This document shows positions 1 to 12,644 of a DNA stretch of 64,000 bases, in pieces. The DNA is from Chromobotia macracanthus (taxonomy: Eukaryota > Chordata > Actinopteri > Cypriniformes > Botiidae): the NCBI GenBank assembly GCA_036877525.1, contig JAZGTH010000019.1:8292001-8356000 (forward strand), read 5' to 3'. The number at the start of each line of letters is the position of its first letter. Position 1 is the first letter of the stretch. Under the pieces are notes generated by a model. It ran no database searches. It was not told the DNA's origin and saw only the letters and a program-made list of their open reading frames with translations. The position numbers and the translations under genes are program-made.

Positions 1-89
1 GATTAGTGATGTCATATACAGGCTGGAAATTTACAGTCTAAAATAAATGCATATAGACACTGTGACCAAATACTACACGCATATCTTAC

Positions 90-2220
90 CAAATGACTAT
101 CATCATGACAACAACTGCAGCTCCAAAAATCAGCCCTCCGATGTAAAATTTTGTCATATTTTCTGCAGGAGACAACAGAGCAAAACATTTAAGTCAGTTT
201 GAAAATAGTAACGTATGTCTATGAGCTACACCAGCCTTACTTTTAACTGAATATAAAACCAGAGTACACACATTCACCTTTAACAGTGACATATACAGCA
301 GCTGATCTCTGAGATCCATGTTCATTCTGAGCCTCACAGTAGAACCATCCACTCTCTAGAGCTCTGAAACTCTGTCCAGATCCAACAGCTGATGTTTCAT
401 TCTCCTTAAACCAGCTGTAGTTCTGAAAAGGTGGATTTGATTCACTGCTGCAGGTCAGAGTCACTGAACCACCCTCCACTGTTTCTCCAGATGAACTTGC
501 CAGCACAAGAGTCTCATTTGGAGGATCTAGAGGAAGATTCATATTTAAGCTGAATTCTCAAGAACATTTTCATAAAAATGGGTCAAATATGAACTTACAC
601 ATGACATTGAGATAGAGATCAGGAGATGTGAACTGGTGTCCCTGTACAGAACAGCTATAGTTGCCTGCATCATCTCTTCTGACTGACTGCAGGATGAATT
701 GATTCTTTCTCTCACTTAATGACTGTTTGTTTTTATACCAGATGAACGTTGATCTGTCAGTCAGACTGCATCTGCTTTTACATGTCAGAGTCACTGAACG
801 TCCCTCAATCACTCTCTCAGCAGCCTCCAGCTGAAGATCTACACACAACACTGATTCACAACACTTCTTTCTACTTCAAATTCTTACAAAGTTTACATAC
901 AAAAACTAATACCTGTGATATCAAGAGTCACTCCAGGTTTTCCAGTCCATTTATCTTTATCAGTGATGAATCTGAAATAGTACATGTGTGAATCTGTCTG
1001 TCTCACATCAGTCAGTCTGGTGGTGCAGTTGTGCTGTTGATCTCCCAGATACTGAATCCTCTGACTGTATTCAGGGTCTTCAGACAGATCTGGAGGATCA
1101 TCAGTGTCAGTCTTGGTCCAGAACACTTTCTTGATCTGATGTCCCGGTGGATATGTATAAATGCAGTTTATTATGACAGATGAGCCCTTCAGTGCACAGA
1201 TGTATGAGGGACTGTAATTCACAGCCCAACCAACACATGCACTATAAACTTCTGAAACACACAATTCATAATAAACACTTCAGCAGCATCTTCTTTAAAT
1301 ACTGAACTAAACCTGATAAATATCTACAGTGTGAAGATCTTTCTCTGTCAGCTGTGGTTGATGGTGTTTAAAATAATAATTGACCAATTAACAGGTGAAC
1401 AGTTTAACTGTAAAGTTTGGACAGAAACTATTAAATAATAACAAATCAAGTTATGAATTCAGTGTTTTAATTGAAAGCAGGATTCAAAGCTTGTTGGTTT
1501 ATTTAACTTCAAATTCTTACAGTTTACATACAAAATGTAATTAGATTAAAAAACTAATACAAGTTACCTGTGATATCAAGAGTCACTCCAGGTTTTCCAG
1601 TCCATTTATCTTTATCAGTGATGAATCTGAAATAGTACATGTGTGAATCTGTCTGCCTCACATCAGTCAGTCTGGTGGTGCAGTTGTGCTGTTGATCTCC
1701 CAGATACTGAATCCTCTGACTGTATTCAGGGTCTTCAGACAGATCTGGAGGATCATCAGTGTCAGTCTTGGTCCAGAACACTTTCTTGATCTGATGTCCC
1801 GGTGGATATGTATAAATGCAGTTTATTATGACAGATGAGCCCTTCAGTGCACAGATGTATGAGGGACTGTAATTCACAGCCCAAACATCATTTGCACTAT
1901 AAACTTCTGAAACACACAATTCATAATAAACACTTCAGCAGCAGCTTCTTCAAATACTGAACTAAACCTGATAAATATCTACAGTGTGAAGATCTTTCTC
2001 TGTCAGCTGTGGTTGACGGTGTTTAATATGATATACAGACAGAACTATGAAGTCTGAACAAAAACTATAAAATAATGAATCAAATGATCATTTTTATTGA
2101 ACACAATTAAAGGCTTGTTTTAATAATGCATTGAAACTCGTTTAACATCAGTGACTTACTGTGAATCATGAGCAGGAGAATCAGAGGAAGAGGCGGAGCC
2201 ATTCTGAGTGACATCACCAT
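90..2220 (-). CDS. CD22-like (Siglec-type) Ig receptor, gene 1, 3' end outside window
   Basis: Exons on the minus strand: signal 2220-2160 (MVMSLRMAPPLPL then hydrophobic), V-type D1a 1906-1568, a second V-type D1b 1251-913, C2-type D2 838-599, C2-type D3 526-278, transmembrane 162-90. Phases join without a stop. D1a and D1b are each 113 codons and almost identical. Both show Siglec hallmarks: a B-strand Cys (IINCIY) paired with an E-strand Cys (HNCTTRL) instead of the usual F-strand Cys, and an Arg in the F strand (MYYFRF) where Siglecs bind sialic acid. D2 and D3 carry ordinary Cys pairs (LTCKSR/YSCSV; LTCSSE/FYCEA). The membrane exon reads FYIGGLIFGAAVVVMMIVIW. The cytoplasmic tail lies beyond base 1, so ITIM content is unknown. 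By family it should be an inhibitory or paired surface receptor of B or myeloid cells. The duplicated D1 is unusual, and the two exons could also be alternative. Confidence 0.85.
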
Positions 2221-3360
2221 AGCAACACCTACATTCAACATATAATGGGCTGTTTTAGCTCAACTGAGAAGAATCTTTCTCATTTGTTTTATTCTGGTAT
2301 AAAGTGTCACGGTTTACTGAAGCATCTCACTAACTACAGATACTTATACACTGTGGTGTTCTGTTTCTCAGATAAGACTTAAGATATCTTACTGTTCTAT
2401 CCATTAATGCACTGTAATTGTATTCTTAATCTATGTGAACATTGTGTCATTTATGGCTACAGTTCAAACTAATTTAATAAAAAGTCTTAAAAGCTGTCCT
2501 TACAGTCTATCAGGTGTGTCTGTCTACAGAGAATGTTCTCATGTGAAATTCACTGCATGTTTTGTACCTGCAGCCTCTGAGAGCCCAAACACAAGTAAAG
2601 TAACATTGTTTAAGGAGGTCATTGAAAGCTTGTTATCAAATAATCAGTTCTCATATGATATAGAAAAGTAATGCAATATTAACTACATTTGGAAACAGAA
2701 CATAAAGAATTAGTGAAAAGAAAGATGATCAAATCCTGCTCTTACCTTCACATGCTCTTACAACTCAAAGACAAATACAAAATGAGTCCACATCATCTCC
2801 GGGGTGTTCAGCTTCTGTGGTTAACACATTGTGGTTCAAGATGACATGTTAAAGGTTCATCTTTATTTGAGTTGATATCTGACCTCATCTGCAGTACAAA
2901 AGCAGTCTGAATGACATGCTAAATGAATAAATGTAAATATACCTAACATTAGATCCAAAAGACTAGCCAAAACCAGCTGACAACCACAAACATCTGATCC
3001 AGCTTTAATCTGTCTTTTTTCTGGAAGGGCAGAAAAAAGGGCAGAAAAAAGCAGATTGGTGAATTTAACTTTAAAATATGTCTATTATTATTATTATTAT
3101 ACTTTAAGGTTCATTGGAGGACGACAGTCACAGTGCCGTTTCTTCTCTTCATCTCTGTTTAAAGCTTTTCAGTTCATCAGAACTTCTGCTGTCTAAATGT
3201 GGTATTTATATCCACATCTGCAGAGTAAGACAGCCAGAGAGAAGTGAGAAAAAGAGTTGATAAACTGGACCAGTTGCTGACAAGACAAATGTGTTTGAGA
3301 TGACAAAGAGTGTGTGATGTCAAAAGAAACAGGAAATCTGTTTTTTAAAGTTGATCTTAT
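2221..3360. other. Upstream flank of CD22-like gene 1, no gene seen
   Basis: AT-rich sequence with the probable 5' UTR and promoter of the minus-strand receptor nearest 2220. The only open frame on the plus strand (2435-2671) has no recognisable domain. No convincing exon was found. Confidence 0.4.
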
Positions 3361-3370
3361 ATGCACTCTG

Positions 3371-3372
<2 letters not shown>

Positions 3373-3412
<40 letters not shown>

Positions 3413-3415
3413 ATA

Positions 3416-3490
<75 letters not shown>
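3373..3490. repeat. Compound microsatellite (AT)n then (TAGA)n
   Basis: An AT dinucleotide run (about 3373-3408), a short TAA stretch and about eighteen TAGA tetranucleotides to about 3490. The open frames across it (YLSI repeats) are repeat artefacts. Confidence 0.97.
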
Positions 3491-5278
3491 TTTCCAGTTT
3501 GAAGTGTCAATCATGTTTAAGAATCTGTTATCTTGACAAATAATTTATGCTACTGTCCACTGACATGGATTTAAATCTACATTGTTATCCAGTTACTTGG
3601 CCTTGAAACACTTCAAAAATGTACATATGTAGGTCATGAAAATCAGTCTTCAATCAAAACCCCAGAACCCAACAATTCTCAGTTCAGCCACTAGAGGGTT
3701 CAGCAAACGGAAGCCAGCATACTCATTAGTTTTCCATAGACATGCTGTACTGACATATCTGAGAACCTGATTAATATGATCAGTCTTTGTTTCAATATTT
3801 TGAATATTGATGTTTTATTAAGAGGATCAATTCAAAAAGAGGATCAGTTTAACTCAAGAGTTTTTTACCATGAGAAACATTTATAGGCACATTAAGCTGC
3901 AAAGTGAAACAATGGACTGTTTTAAGTAGTTTAAAGCTGGATTTACTGTCTGGTGAATGTATAAGATTTTTAAGTCAGAGATGTTATTGTCAGGTGTGCC
4001 TCTTCTACTTTATCTCTGTGTAATCAAGAGAGAGAGAGAGAGAGAGAGAGAGAGTCTGCTGCATGTGACCAGCACAGACAGAGAGATGCTGGTGCTCATG
4101 TCACATCCTGAAGAAAGATGCTATCTGACTGACAGCTCATTTACTCACTGTCATGTGGATCCAGACTCTTCTGACTTTATTTAGTGGAACATGAGGAGCA
4201 TTGTGAAGAATGCTGCACCACATCTGTTCTGTGAAACAATGAAGTGAATGGAGACACCAGCATTTACCTTCCATCTCCTTCCACAGAAGACAACAAACAC
4301 AGATGTTAGGCCAAACACCAGTGATTGTCCAATGCAGAAAGCATGCAGGCTTGAATGACATGAGATTGAGTGAATGTTCATTTCTGGGTCTGTCACTTTA
4401 AGCTTGAGTCACATCTGAATCCACAAGTGTTTCTAAAAGCTCTAAAAGTCAAAAGATAATACAAAACCCATTATAAGAACAAGGCAAAAGTTGTGTCACA
4501 TCCAGTGTGGACAGCATCACTGATTATAATACTAACTTAATAGTTACTATGCTAAACTAGACAGAGCATTGTAACCATAGTAACCAGAACTGAATGCCCT
4601 GCATGCGTTTACACAGTGAAGAAGAGAAATCTGGTAAGGGAGACTGACCAGATCTGAACTAACACATATTATAAATATATAACTATATAAAAATATATAA
4701 ATATAAACATAGAGTCTATGCTTTAAACAAACAACAGTCATATTCTATCTTTAATTGTTCCTTTTAATTTAGAACAAAAAGCTGGAAACAGTTCAGTGTC
4801 AATCAGAATCCATGAAAACGTTTCTTGATGCTGAAGTTCAGTACTCTTCAGAAGATGCACCCCACACCGAATCACACCAAAACATTTTCCATCAATGCCC
4901 GAATTTTATTCACGAACAGATTGACTCCCCTCACTAAGACTGCTGTCTGATGATCTTAATTCTAACCCCGCCAAAAACCTAATCCTAACCCCAACCATAA
5001 TGCTTGAAAGAGGGGAGCCATGATTCATAAATGACGGAAAAATGTGGAAAGAGTTAATAAGTATTCACCGCCACCTTCCAATGCGTGCGTGAGTATGATG
5101 AGGGCAAAATTACTGAATGAAGCAGATGCACTGATTACACTGTGCATGTTTATGTTTTTCTATCCTCATTTCTGTTTCAGATTACATGAATAAAGTTTAC
5201 AGTCGCCATTGTACAGTCGCCCACTCCAGCACAATTATAAACGGGGCACAAAGAAAGTGTCCTGTCCACATCCAACAC
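3491..5278. other. Intergenic, (GA)n tract, no gene seen
   Basis: Contains a GA dinucleotide run at about 4026-4054. The stretch 4190-4400 looks like a worn copy of a common fish interspersed repeat, resembling in orientation and wording the ones at 11.5 and 36.8 kb. No exon is supported. Confidence 0.4.
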
Positions 5279-5480
5279 CACACAAGACATTTAAATTCAC
5301 AGCATCCCAATATTTCTCCATGTTAGTTGCTGGATTTGCACTTATATTCTCTGTGATCACAGCTGATCTTTGGTCTTTGCTTTGTCTCTTTAAACCAACT
5401 GAATACCCACTTCCTGTCAGTGATGAATCTGAAATGCACAGATCTGGAGATTCTTCATCTATAACATCAGTTCTGGTCTA
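5279..5480 (-). pseudogene. Decayed CD22-like Ig-exon fragment
   Basis: The plus strand at 5279-5400 closely parallels the minus-strand D3 exon of the second CD22-like gene (about 9236-9400): the CACAAGACATTTAAA start, a GTTGCTGGATTT core and TTTAAACCAACTGA are shared in order. From about 5420 it switches to D1-like wording (CAGTGATGAATCTGAAAT), so it is a mosaic of two Ig exons. There are small deletions and no intact reading frame on the minus strand. It is probably a relic of a third family member. Confidence 0.6.
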
Positions 5481-6955
5481 GTTTTGGTGATGTGGACCAG
5501 TTTTCAATGAAGCAGATGGTCCAGCCTGGCTGGTGGGCATCAGCTCCTGCTGCTTGATGTAACAAATGTAGATGATTTTGGACAAAAAATGTTCAACTAT
5601 TAAACAATTTATTGGGGATGGATTTTTTTTCAAAGGATTTTTCTGTTTGTCAGTGTGGGTAAATAAAATTACTGCTGAGACAAAGCTGTAAAAACTGATG
5701 TTAAAACAGCCATCAGCCATGGACAATCAAAAAATGACTAGGAGAAATGAACATCTTGTGTGTTATATTTTATACTATATTTTCTGGGGCCCTCCACCAA
5801 AGCCCTCAGATTTCATGAATTCGGACCAGCAGGTTTAAACAGATGAGTTTAACATGAATTGTACAGTTCATTTCCAACTTCTGAGGAAAATGTCTTCCTC
5901 TTTCTTCACTTCTGCTCACAGGAGCAGGAAAAACAAAGAACATAAACTCATTACAAACAGTTCTCTGAACAAACAAACAAGCAATGTTGTGACTGAGGGA
6001 TTTAATAAATACATGAAAAATCATTCAAAAATCATTGAAAAATTCTGAATTCTTAATTTCCTTAGGTAACTTTCAATGGTCGAGGCCCAATGGCATTTGA
6101 TATATGTTGACATTATTGTGAAGAATTTCAAAACGTGTTGAGTAAGAACAGATTGTGTCATTTTACCCACAGACAGCTGAGTTATTTCCTAACATGCCAT
6201 AAAGACAAACTGTTAACCCTTTACATTACACAGATGAAGTGTTGGTCTGATGCAAAGCTACCAAATAATTATACGTTTTAAGCTAACAGGGAGAGGTGAC
6301 GGAAAACAGGGAGAGATGGGGAGGAGAAAATAACTCAATCCAGAATCAAACTCAAGTCAATCACACACACACATGAATGCTCTGTGTGTCGGAGCAAACC
6401 GGCTGCCTTTAAGAGCATGTTAACGTTTTTTGGAGCAGGATCACTGGATCACGGAGGAGTGACAGAGTAAACATTTTTTGCAAATTATTCCTTGCATTTT
6501 CAACAGTCCTTAGTGACATCTGAAGCTCGACTTACACGCTGGTCTCTGACCCTCATTTTACACTGCTGTAGATCACTGAAGTGCTGTAGGTGTCTTCCAC
6601 ATTTGATCTGAAACCAAGTAGAAACACAGTGTTGGTTTGCTGATGAAAATGTTCTTCAATGTCTGCAACATGACAGCTGTCTTGAATATATGATTATATA
6701 TCATTGAGCTGAACTGACGGGATTCTAGTGATTAGCTTTATTAGCTTATTATAGACCTTCTTGATGTATTGTGAATGATGATGAATGCAGAAAGAGATCT
6801 AGAGCAGATTTAGGACTGCTGCGCCTGGGGGAGCAATCGTGGGTTAGGTGTCTTGCTCAAGGGCACTTCAGTTATTACTTGCCATCCCAGCAACCTTCTG
6901 ATTTCAAGTCCGACCCACTGACCAGTAGACCACAACTGCCCTATATTGGCTGCCC
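5481..6955. other. Intergenic, no gene seen
   Basis: Both strands were read. Short open frames (for example 5854-6048) have no domain signature. From about 6830 the text (TTGCTCAAGGGCACTTCAG) resembles a dispersed fish repeat leading into the minisatellite. Confidence 0.35.
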
Positions 6956-6956
6956 C

Positions 6957-7893
6957 ATTATTTTCATATTAGTCTCATTATTCTCACAATTGCCCCATTA
7001 TTCTCATATTATTCTCATTATTCTCACACACTGCCCCATTATTCTCATATTATTCTCATTATTCTCACACACTGCCCCATTATTCTCATATTATTCTCAC
7101 AATTGCCCCATTATTCTCATATTATTCTCATTATTCTCACACACTGCCCCATTATTCTCATATTATTCTCATTATTCTCACACACTGCCCCATTATTCTC
7201 ATATTATTCTCATTATTCTCACAACTGCCCCATTATTCTCATATTATTCTCATTATTCTCACACACTGCCCCATTATTCTCATATTATTCTCATTATTCT
7301 CACACACTGCCCCATTATTCTCATATTATTCTCATTATTCTCACACACTGCCCCATTATTCTCATATTATTCTCATTATTCTCACAACTGCCCCATTGTT
7401 CTCATATTATTCTCATTATTCTCACAACTGCCCCATTATTCTCATATTATTCTCATTATTCTCACAACTGCCCCATTGTTCTCATATTATTCTCATTATT
7501 CTCACAACTGCCCCATTATTCTCATATTATTCTCATTATTCTCACAACTGCCCCATTATTCTCATATTATTCTCATTATTCTCACACACTGCCCCATTAT
7601 TCTCATATTATTCTCATTATTCTCACAACTGCCCCATTGTTCTCATATTATTCTCATTATTCTCACAACTGCCCCATTATTCTCATATTATTCTCATTAT
7701 TCTCACAACTGCCCCATTATTCTCATATTATTCTCATTATTCTCACAACTGCCCCATTATTCTCACATTATTCTCAATATTCTCACAACTGCCCCATTAT
7801 TCTCATATTATTCTCATTATTCTCACACACTGCCCCATTGTTCTCATATTATTCTCATTATTCTCACACACTGCCCCATTATTCTCATATTGG
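6957..7893. repeat. Minisatellite, 40/42-bp unit
   Basis: About 23 units of an A/T/C-only 40-bp motif (CCCCATTATTCTCATATTAT then TCTCATTATTCTCACAACTG). A two-base-longer variant ends CACACACTG. The two lengths are interspersed, and G for A substitutions (CCCATTGTTC) recur in several units. Because 40 and 42 differ modulo 3 and the motif lacks stops on the plus strand, it gives a spurious 400-residue open frame. It lies directly 3' of the last exon of the second CD22-like gene. Confidence 0.97.
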
Positions 7894-7938
7894 CTGAGCT
7901 GATAAAATGTCTTTTTTGGTTAAATTACTCGGTTCTTC

Positions 7939-10900
7939 TCACCTCACAGCAGAATCAGGCTGGTCATTTCTAATGTTGTCATATTGGTTTTCAATCTCTT
8001 CTGATCTTCTCATCTCTCTGTTTCTGTGATGGTGGACAGACATGTACTGGATCTCTGCTGGATCTCTAGATTCAGGAGCTGCTCCTGTAGATGTTTGATC
8101 TCCCTTGAGTCTCCTGGGTGAAACATTGCCAAACTCAACATCATCACAATGGGCTGATTCAGAAATGTTGCAGTACACGTCATTCTGAAATAGAAAAACA
8201 ATTCAACAACAACTAAACAAATTTGACAGATCTAGATCTCAGATGCACATTACACAAAATTAGCAAGAACTTTGTCCCATAGTTTCTTCTGTATGCCTGA
8301 ACAATTGCTTGAATCCATATTAATATATGAGTTTAGATGTTTTGTATATCCAGCTGTATTTATCCATCATTGTTGATATCGCAACTCATGGTTAACTGAT
8401 AAAGTATGAGCAGAATGTGAAAGAGATAACCCAGGATTTCATTTAGCCAGGGTTTAGAATGACCTGGGGTTAACTATTTCAAGTGCACAAAGCCCTAGAC
8501 TATGACTTCTCTGCCCTTCACACCACATAGACTCTCTCAAAGATTCACTTAATTTCTGCTTCAGTGAGGTAAAGTTCACGCCTGCAGATTCACCTGTTTC
8601 ACTGCAGCATCTTCAGTGTGTGCAACTCGTTTTTTTCTCCTGTTAAAAGAATAAACATGATTTCTTTATTATTATTTATAATGAATTGTACTAAAAAGTG
8701 AATTATATTCAAACACACGTTGAATTTTATAGACATACGTTATAAAAAACATGATTACAGTGATGGCGATGATGAATAATACCCCACATGCCGCTGTGAT
8801 TCCAAACAGCACATGCCAGTAAGAGCTATGAAGCACTGAAAGAGGAAGAACATCAAGGTTTAATCTCCACACTGAAGAAAGATGTGAAATTACACAGGTG
8901 TGCTGAAACTTCACCTGTCACTGAAACAGCAGCTGATCCCTGAGCTCCAACTTCATTCTGAGCCTCACAGTAGAACCATCCACTCTCTAGAGCTCTGAAA
9001 CTCTGTCCAGATCCAACAGCTGATGTTTCATTCTCCTTAAACCAGCTGTAGTTCTGAAAAGGTGGATTTGATTCACTGCTGCAGGTCAGAGTCATTATTT
9101 CTCCAGATCCACTGATGGACACGGAGATGTTCTTTGGAGGATCTAAAAGTGAAAAGATCTCATTTTTAATCAGAAAATATATTTGAAAATATCATGTGGA
9201 TCTGTTACTATTGTTACTGCAACATCACAAACTCACACAAGACATTTAAAGTCACAGTATCAGAATATTTCCATCCATGTTCGTTGCTGGATTTACACTT
9301 ATATTTTCCACTGTGATCAGGACTGATCTTTGAGATGTTGTAGGTGTTTCCATGTTGAATATAATGTTTCCCTTTAAACCAACTGATATTTGCAGGTGGA
9401 TTTGATTCACTGCTGCAGGTCAGAGTCACTGAATCACCCTCCACTGTTTCTCCAGAGTGTTTGGTGGAGATTACAGGATTATCTGGAGCATCTGATGAAA
9501 GAAAATATATGATTACAATCTCAAAGCACATGAACAGTTGTGACTCCAACTGTTCATGTAACTCTGTTATGTTTATAATAATGTCTGTGATTTCTTCACA
9601 TTGTTTCAGATGTCAGTCTGTGTAAACTGAAGTAATCAGTTTTGCTTAGTATTACAGATATTTTGCCTTATGAAGTAACCACTGAGAGCATATCCATGAC
9701 CCCTGCTTGCATGAACTTACACATGACATTGAGATAGAGATCAGGAGATGTGAACTGGTGTCCCTGTACAGAACAGCTATAGTTGCCTGCATCATCTCTT
9801 CTGACTGACTGCAGGATGAGTTGATTCTCTCACTTAATGACTGTTTGTTTTTATACCAGATGAACGTTGATCTGTCAGTCAGACTGCATCTGCTTTTACA
9901 TGTCAGAGTCACTGAACGTCCCTCAATCACTCTCTCAGCAGCCTCCAGCTGAAGATCTACACACAACACTGATTCACAACACTTCTTTCTACTTCAAATT
10001 CTTACAAAGTTTACATACAAAAACTAATACAAGTTACCTGTGATATCAAGAGTCACTCCAGGTTTTCCAGTCCATTTATCTTTATCAGTGATGAATCTGA
10101 AATAGTACATGTGTGAATCTGTCTGTCTCACATCAGTCAGTCTGGTGGTGCAGTTGTGCTGTTGATCTCCCAGATACGGAATCCTCTGACTGTATTCAGG
10201 GTCTTCAGACAGATCTGGAGGATCATCAGTGTCAGTCTTGGTCCAGAACACTTTCTTGATCTGATGTCCCGGTGGATATGTATAAATGCAGTTTATTATG
10301 ACAGATGAGCCCTTCAGTGCACAGATGTATGAGGGACTGTAATTCACAGACCAACCAACACTAGCACTATAGACTCCTGAAACACAATCAAAATGTCAGA
10401 CTGTGACTAAAACAGGACTATGAAAAATGTTTTTACTGACAAAACTGGAAATGAGGTGTAAAGAACTGCAGCCCTGAGAATAACTGTAGAGAATATTCTG
10501 ATCTCTGTGCTTAATAGATAGTGACCAGAGGTCTTGATTAAACAAGTCCTGAGGACAGTCAGGGCACCATTTTAAACTGACAATGCTGTAATTTGTGCCA
10601 TTTTTGTCATGACAAACAAGCAAAAAAAACATGAATACAGGAGAGAGCAACAGAAAAGAACATCAGGGAACAGTTTTCAAAATACAAGCATCATTTGTAA
10701 CCTTATTAAATATAGTATATCATTTCATTGTTGTAGATAAAAAATCTACTAAAGGATGGTGGACATCAGGGCCCATGTTTTGACTTTGATGGAGTTAGCA
10801 GTCACAACATTTACATCAATGCGACTGGTTTAAACCTTAGTGCCCATATAGCAGACGTGACCTCCAGGTTGTACACTTGTAGCAGCCGAGCAGTTGCAGT

Positions 10901-11009
10901 TATGAAAATGTTCTTCAGATCAGTGACTGTGATGATGTAACTTTAGCGACTCACTCGGAATCATGAGCAGAAAGATCAGAGGAAGAGGAGGAGCCATTCT
11001 GAGTGACAT
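7939..11009 (-). CDS. CD22-like (Siglec-type) inhibitory receptor, gene 2, with a frameshifted D2 exon
   Basis: Minus-strand exons: signal 11009-10955 (MSLRMAPPLPLIFLLMIP), V-type D1 10376-10038, D2 9956-9721, D3 9491-9237, D4 9142-8915, transmembrane 8835-8739 (VLFGITAACGVLFIIAITVI), a basic linker 8639-8594, tail 8184-7939. D1 has the Siglec B/E-strand Cys pair and F-strand Arg (YYFRF). The tail contains one good ITIM, IQYMSV, and weaker VYCNI and QYDNI tyrosines. D2 is 236 nt against 240 in gene 1. Four bases are missing near 9828, so the frame is lost after LSERI. All other phases fit, and skipping D2 leaves an open frame of about 421 residues. The gene is therefore either a pseudogene or expressed without D2. 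A GTGAG|GTGAG context at the stop could also be a donor to a further exon. Expected role: inhibitory surface lectin recruiting SH2 phosphatases. Confidence 0.8.
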
Positions 11010-12644
11010 CACAACAGAAACATATTTTATACATACAACCATAAAACATCTTTAGCCTCATATTTTCATAAAACACCATCTGTTCACTCTGCTGCAAATT
11101 CTGCTATAACATCCTTCACTGTTAGAAGTTTTAATACTTAAATCTCTCACAAACATTCTGAGTTCACGTTAGTGGAAGACATTAGTGTCATCGTCAATAG
11201 TGTGACTGAGCTTCATCATTAGCAATAATCAGACTATATTCATTCAGAGTGTGACTCTTACCGAGATCTGATGAGTCTGATCCCCTGCGCTCAGATCACA
11301 GACGATGAGAACACACTCAGCTTCTAGAATGAAATGCAAATGGTAGCTGAACATGACTTCCTGGTTTTTTTTTTTAACTTTTTTAACTCTCTTAATGTGA
11401 TCTGCCACTATCAACACTGAACAACTGAACTGAAACCACTTTTCAGTTCAAACTCAAATTCTGGTTACGAATCTTTAAAAAAAGTGACTGATAAACATAT
11501 AGTCCAAAATAAATGTTGTCATTATTTACTGGCCCTCATTCCAAACACGTACATGAATTTTATTCTTCTGTGGATCTAAAAGCACTTTAAGGTAGTCCAT
11601 TATTTTAAGCACTATATTCCAATTCTTCTGAGGCTGTATGACAGCTTTATCATTGAAAATCATCTGTACTGTCCCTTTAAATTATGATTCAAGCACTGAG
11701 ACTTCACAACATTTGAGGAGAAGGAGGAAACTGCACAGAAAGCTCATTGGCTCTTGTGTCTGTTGTGACCAGTCAGCTAGAACACATGAAGAGTAAAATA
11801 AGATTAAAGAACTTAATGAAACAAAAGGGGGTTTTAGAATATATTGTCATGCTAATAGCTGTTATAATACCTGGATGATCTAAAAAAGTGTGTTATATAC
11901 ATTAGAATATGTATAGAGAGATACTGCTAGTTTTCATGTCTCACTCATGGTGGGGGCACAATTTTACAGACAAATCAAACATACTGTAACTTCACAACAG
12001 CTCCAATCAGATATCACCCACATTCAAAGTCAAAATCTTTTACAGTATTTGCCACACACATAAACACAAGTACTGTACATCACTAGCTAAGATGAGAATA
12101 AAAATACATGAACATAATAAAAACTGACAAAGAAATCAAATCAGATAAAGTTAGAAATAAGTTAAAGATAAAGTTAAATTAAATAAAAAATAGCTGCACC
12201 TGTGCACAAAGCGCTGTCCATAAAGAAGTGGTTTAAATCTGGCCTGCACAAATCCCACAAGTCACAGGAAAAACATCCTTGGTCCAAGCATTATGGAGGA
12301 ATGTGTTGTGAATGAAGACAGATGTGTGTATACAGAACTGACTGTTTGTCACATTTCTTTTTCTTTCTGTCAGAATGTGTGTTAAACTGTTGAACTCAGG
12401 GTGCAGAGGAAGCGTGAATCCCCGTCAGTAACACAATTCCTCCTCAAGTTCACTGTCTGTTAAGAGAACTTTCAGAGGGTGTGGTAAAAGAAAGGGTTAC
12501 AGTGATGCTCACAATCATGAATACTGTCATATAGATCATCCTTATTCAAAACACAGCCCAAACCTGCCCTGTGCCTCGTTACTCCGGCCTGTAATTATAC
12601 TAGAGCCACCGGGTGGACACTATAGCTCCTACAATAAGATCTCA
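11010..12644. other. 5' flank of CD22-like gene 2 with interspersed repeat remnant
   Basis: Upstream of the start codon lies probable 5' UTR sequence (about 11262-11330). About 11515-11690 resembles a common fish non-autonomous DNA-transposon repeat (CATTATTTACTGGCCCTCATT, then CTTCTGTGGA, ending GTCCCTTTAA). The rest is AT-rich and no exon was recognised. Confidence 0.4.

Noticed and set aside
3193..3514. Open frames of LSIYLSIYLS type
   Set aside because: Translation of the TAGA/AT microsatellite.
6771..7973. 400-residue plus-strand open frame (YYSHYSHNCP-type repeats)
   Set aside because: It is the translation of the 40/42-bp minisatellite cycling through frames; no domain, splice or start context supports it.
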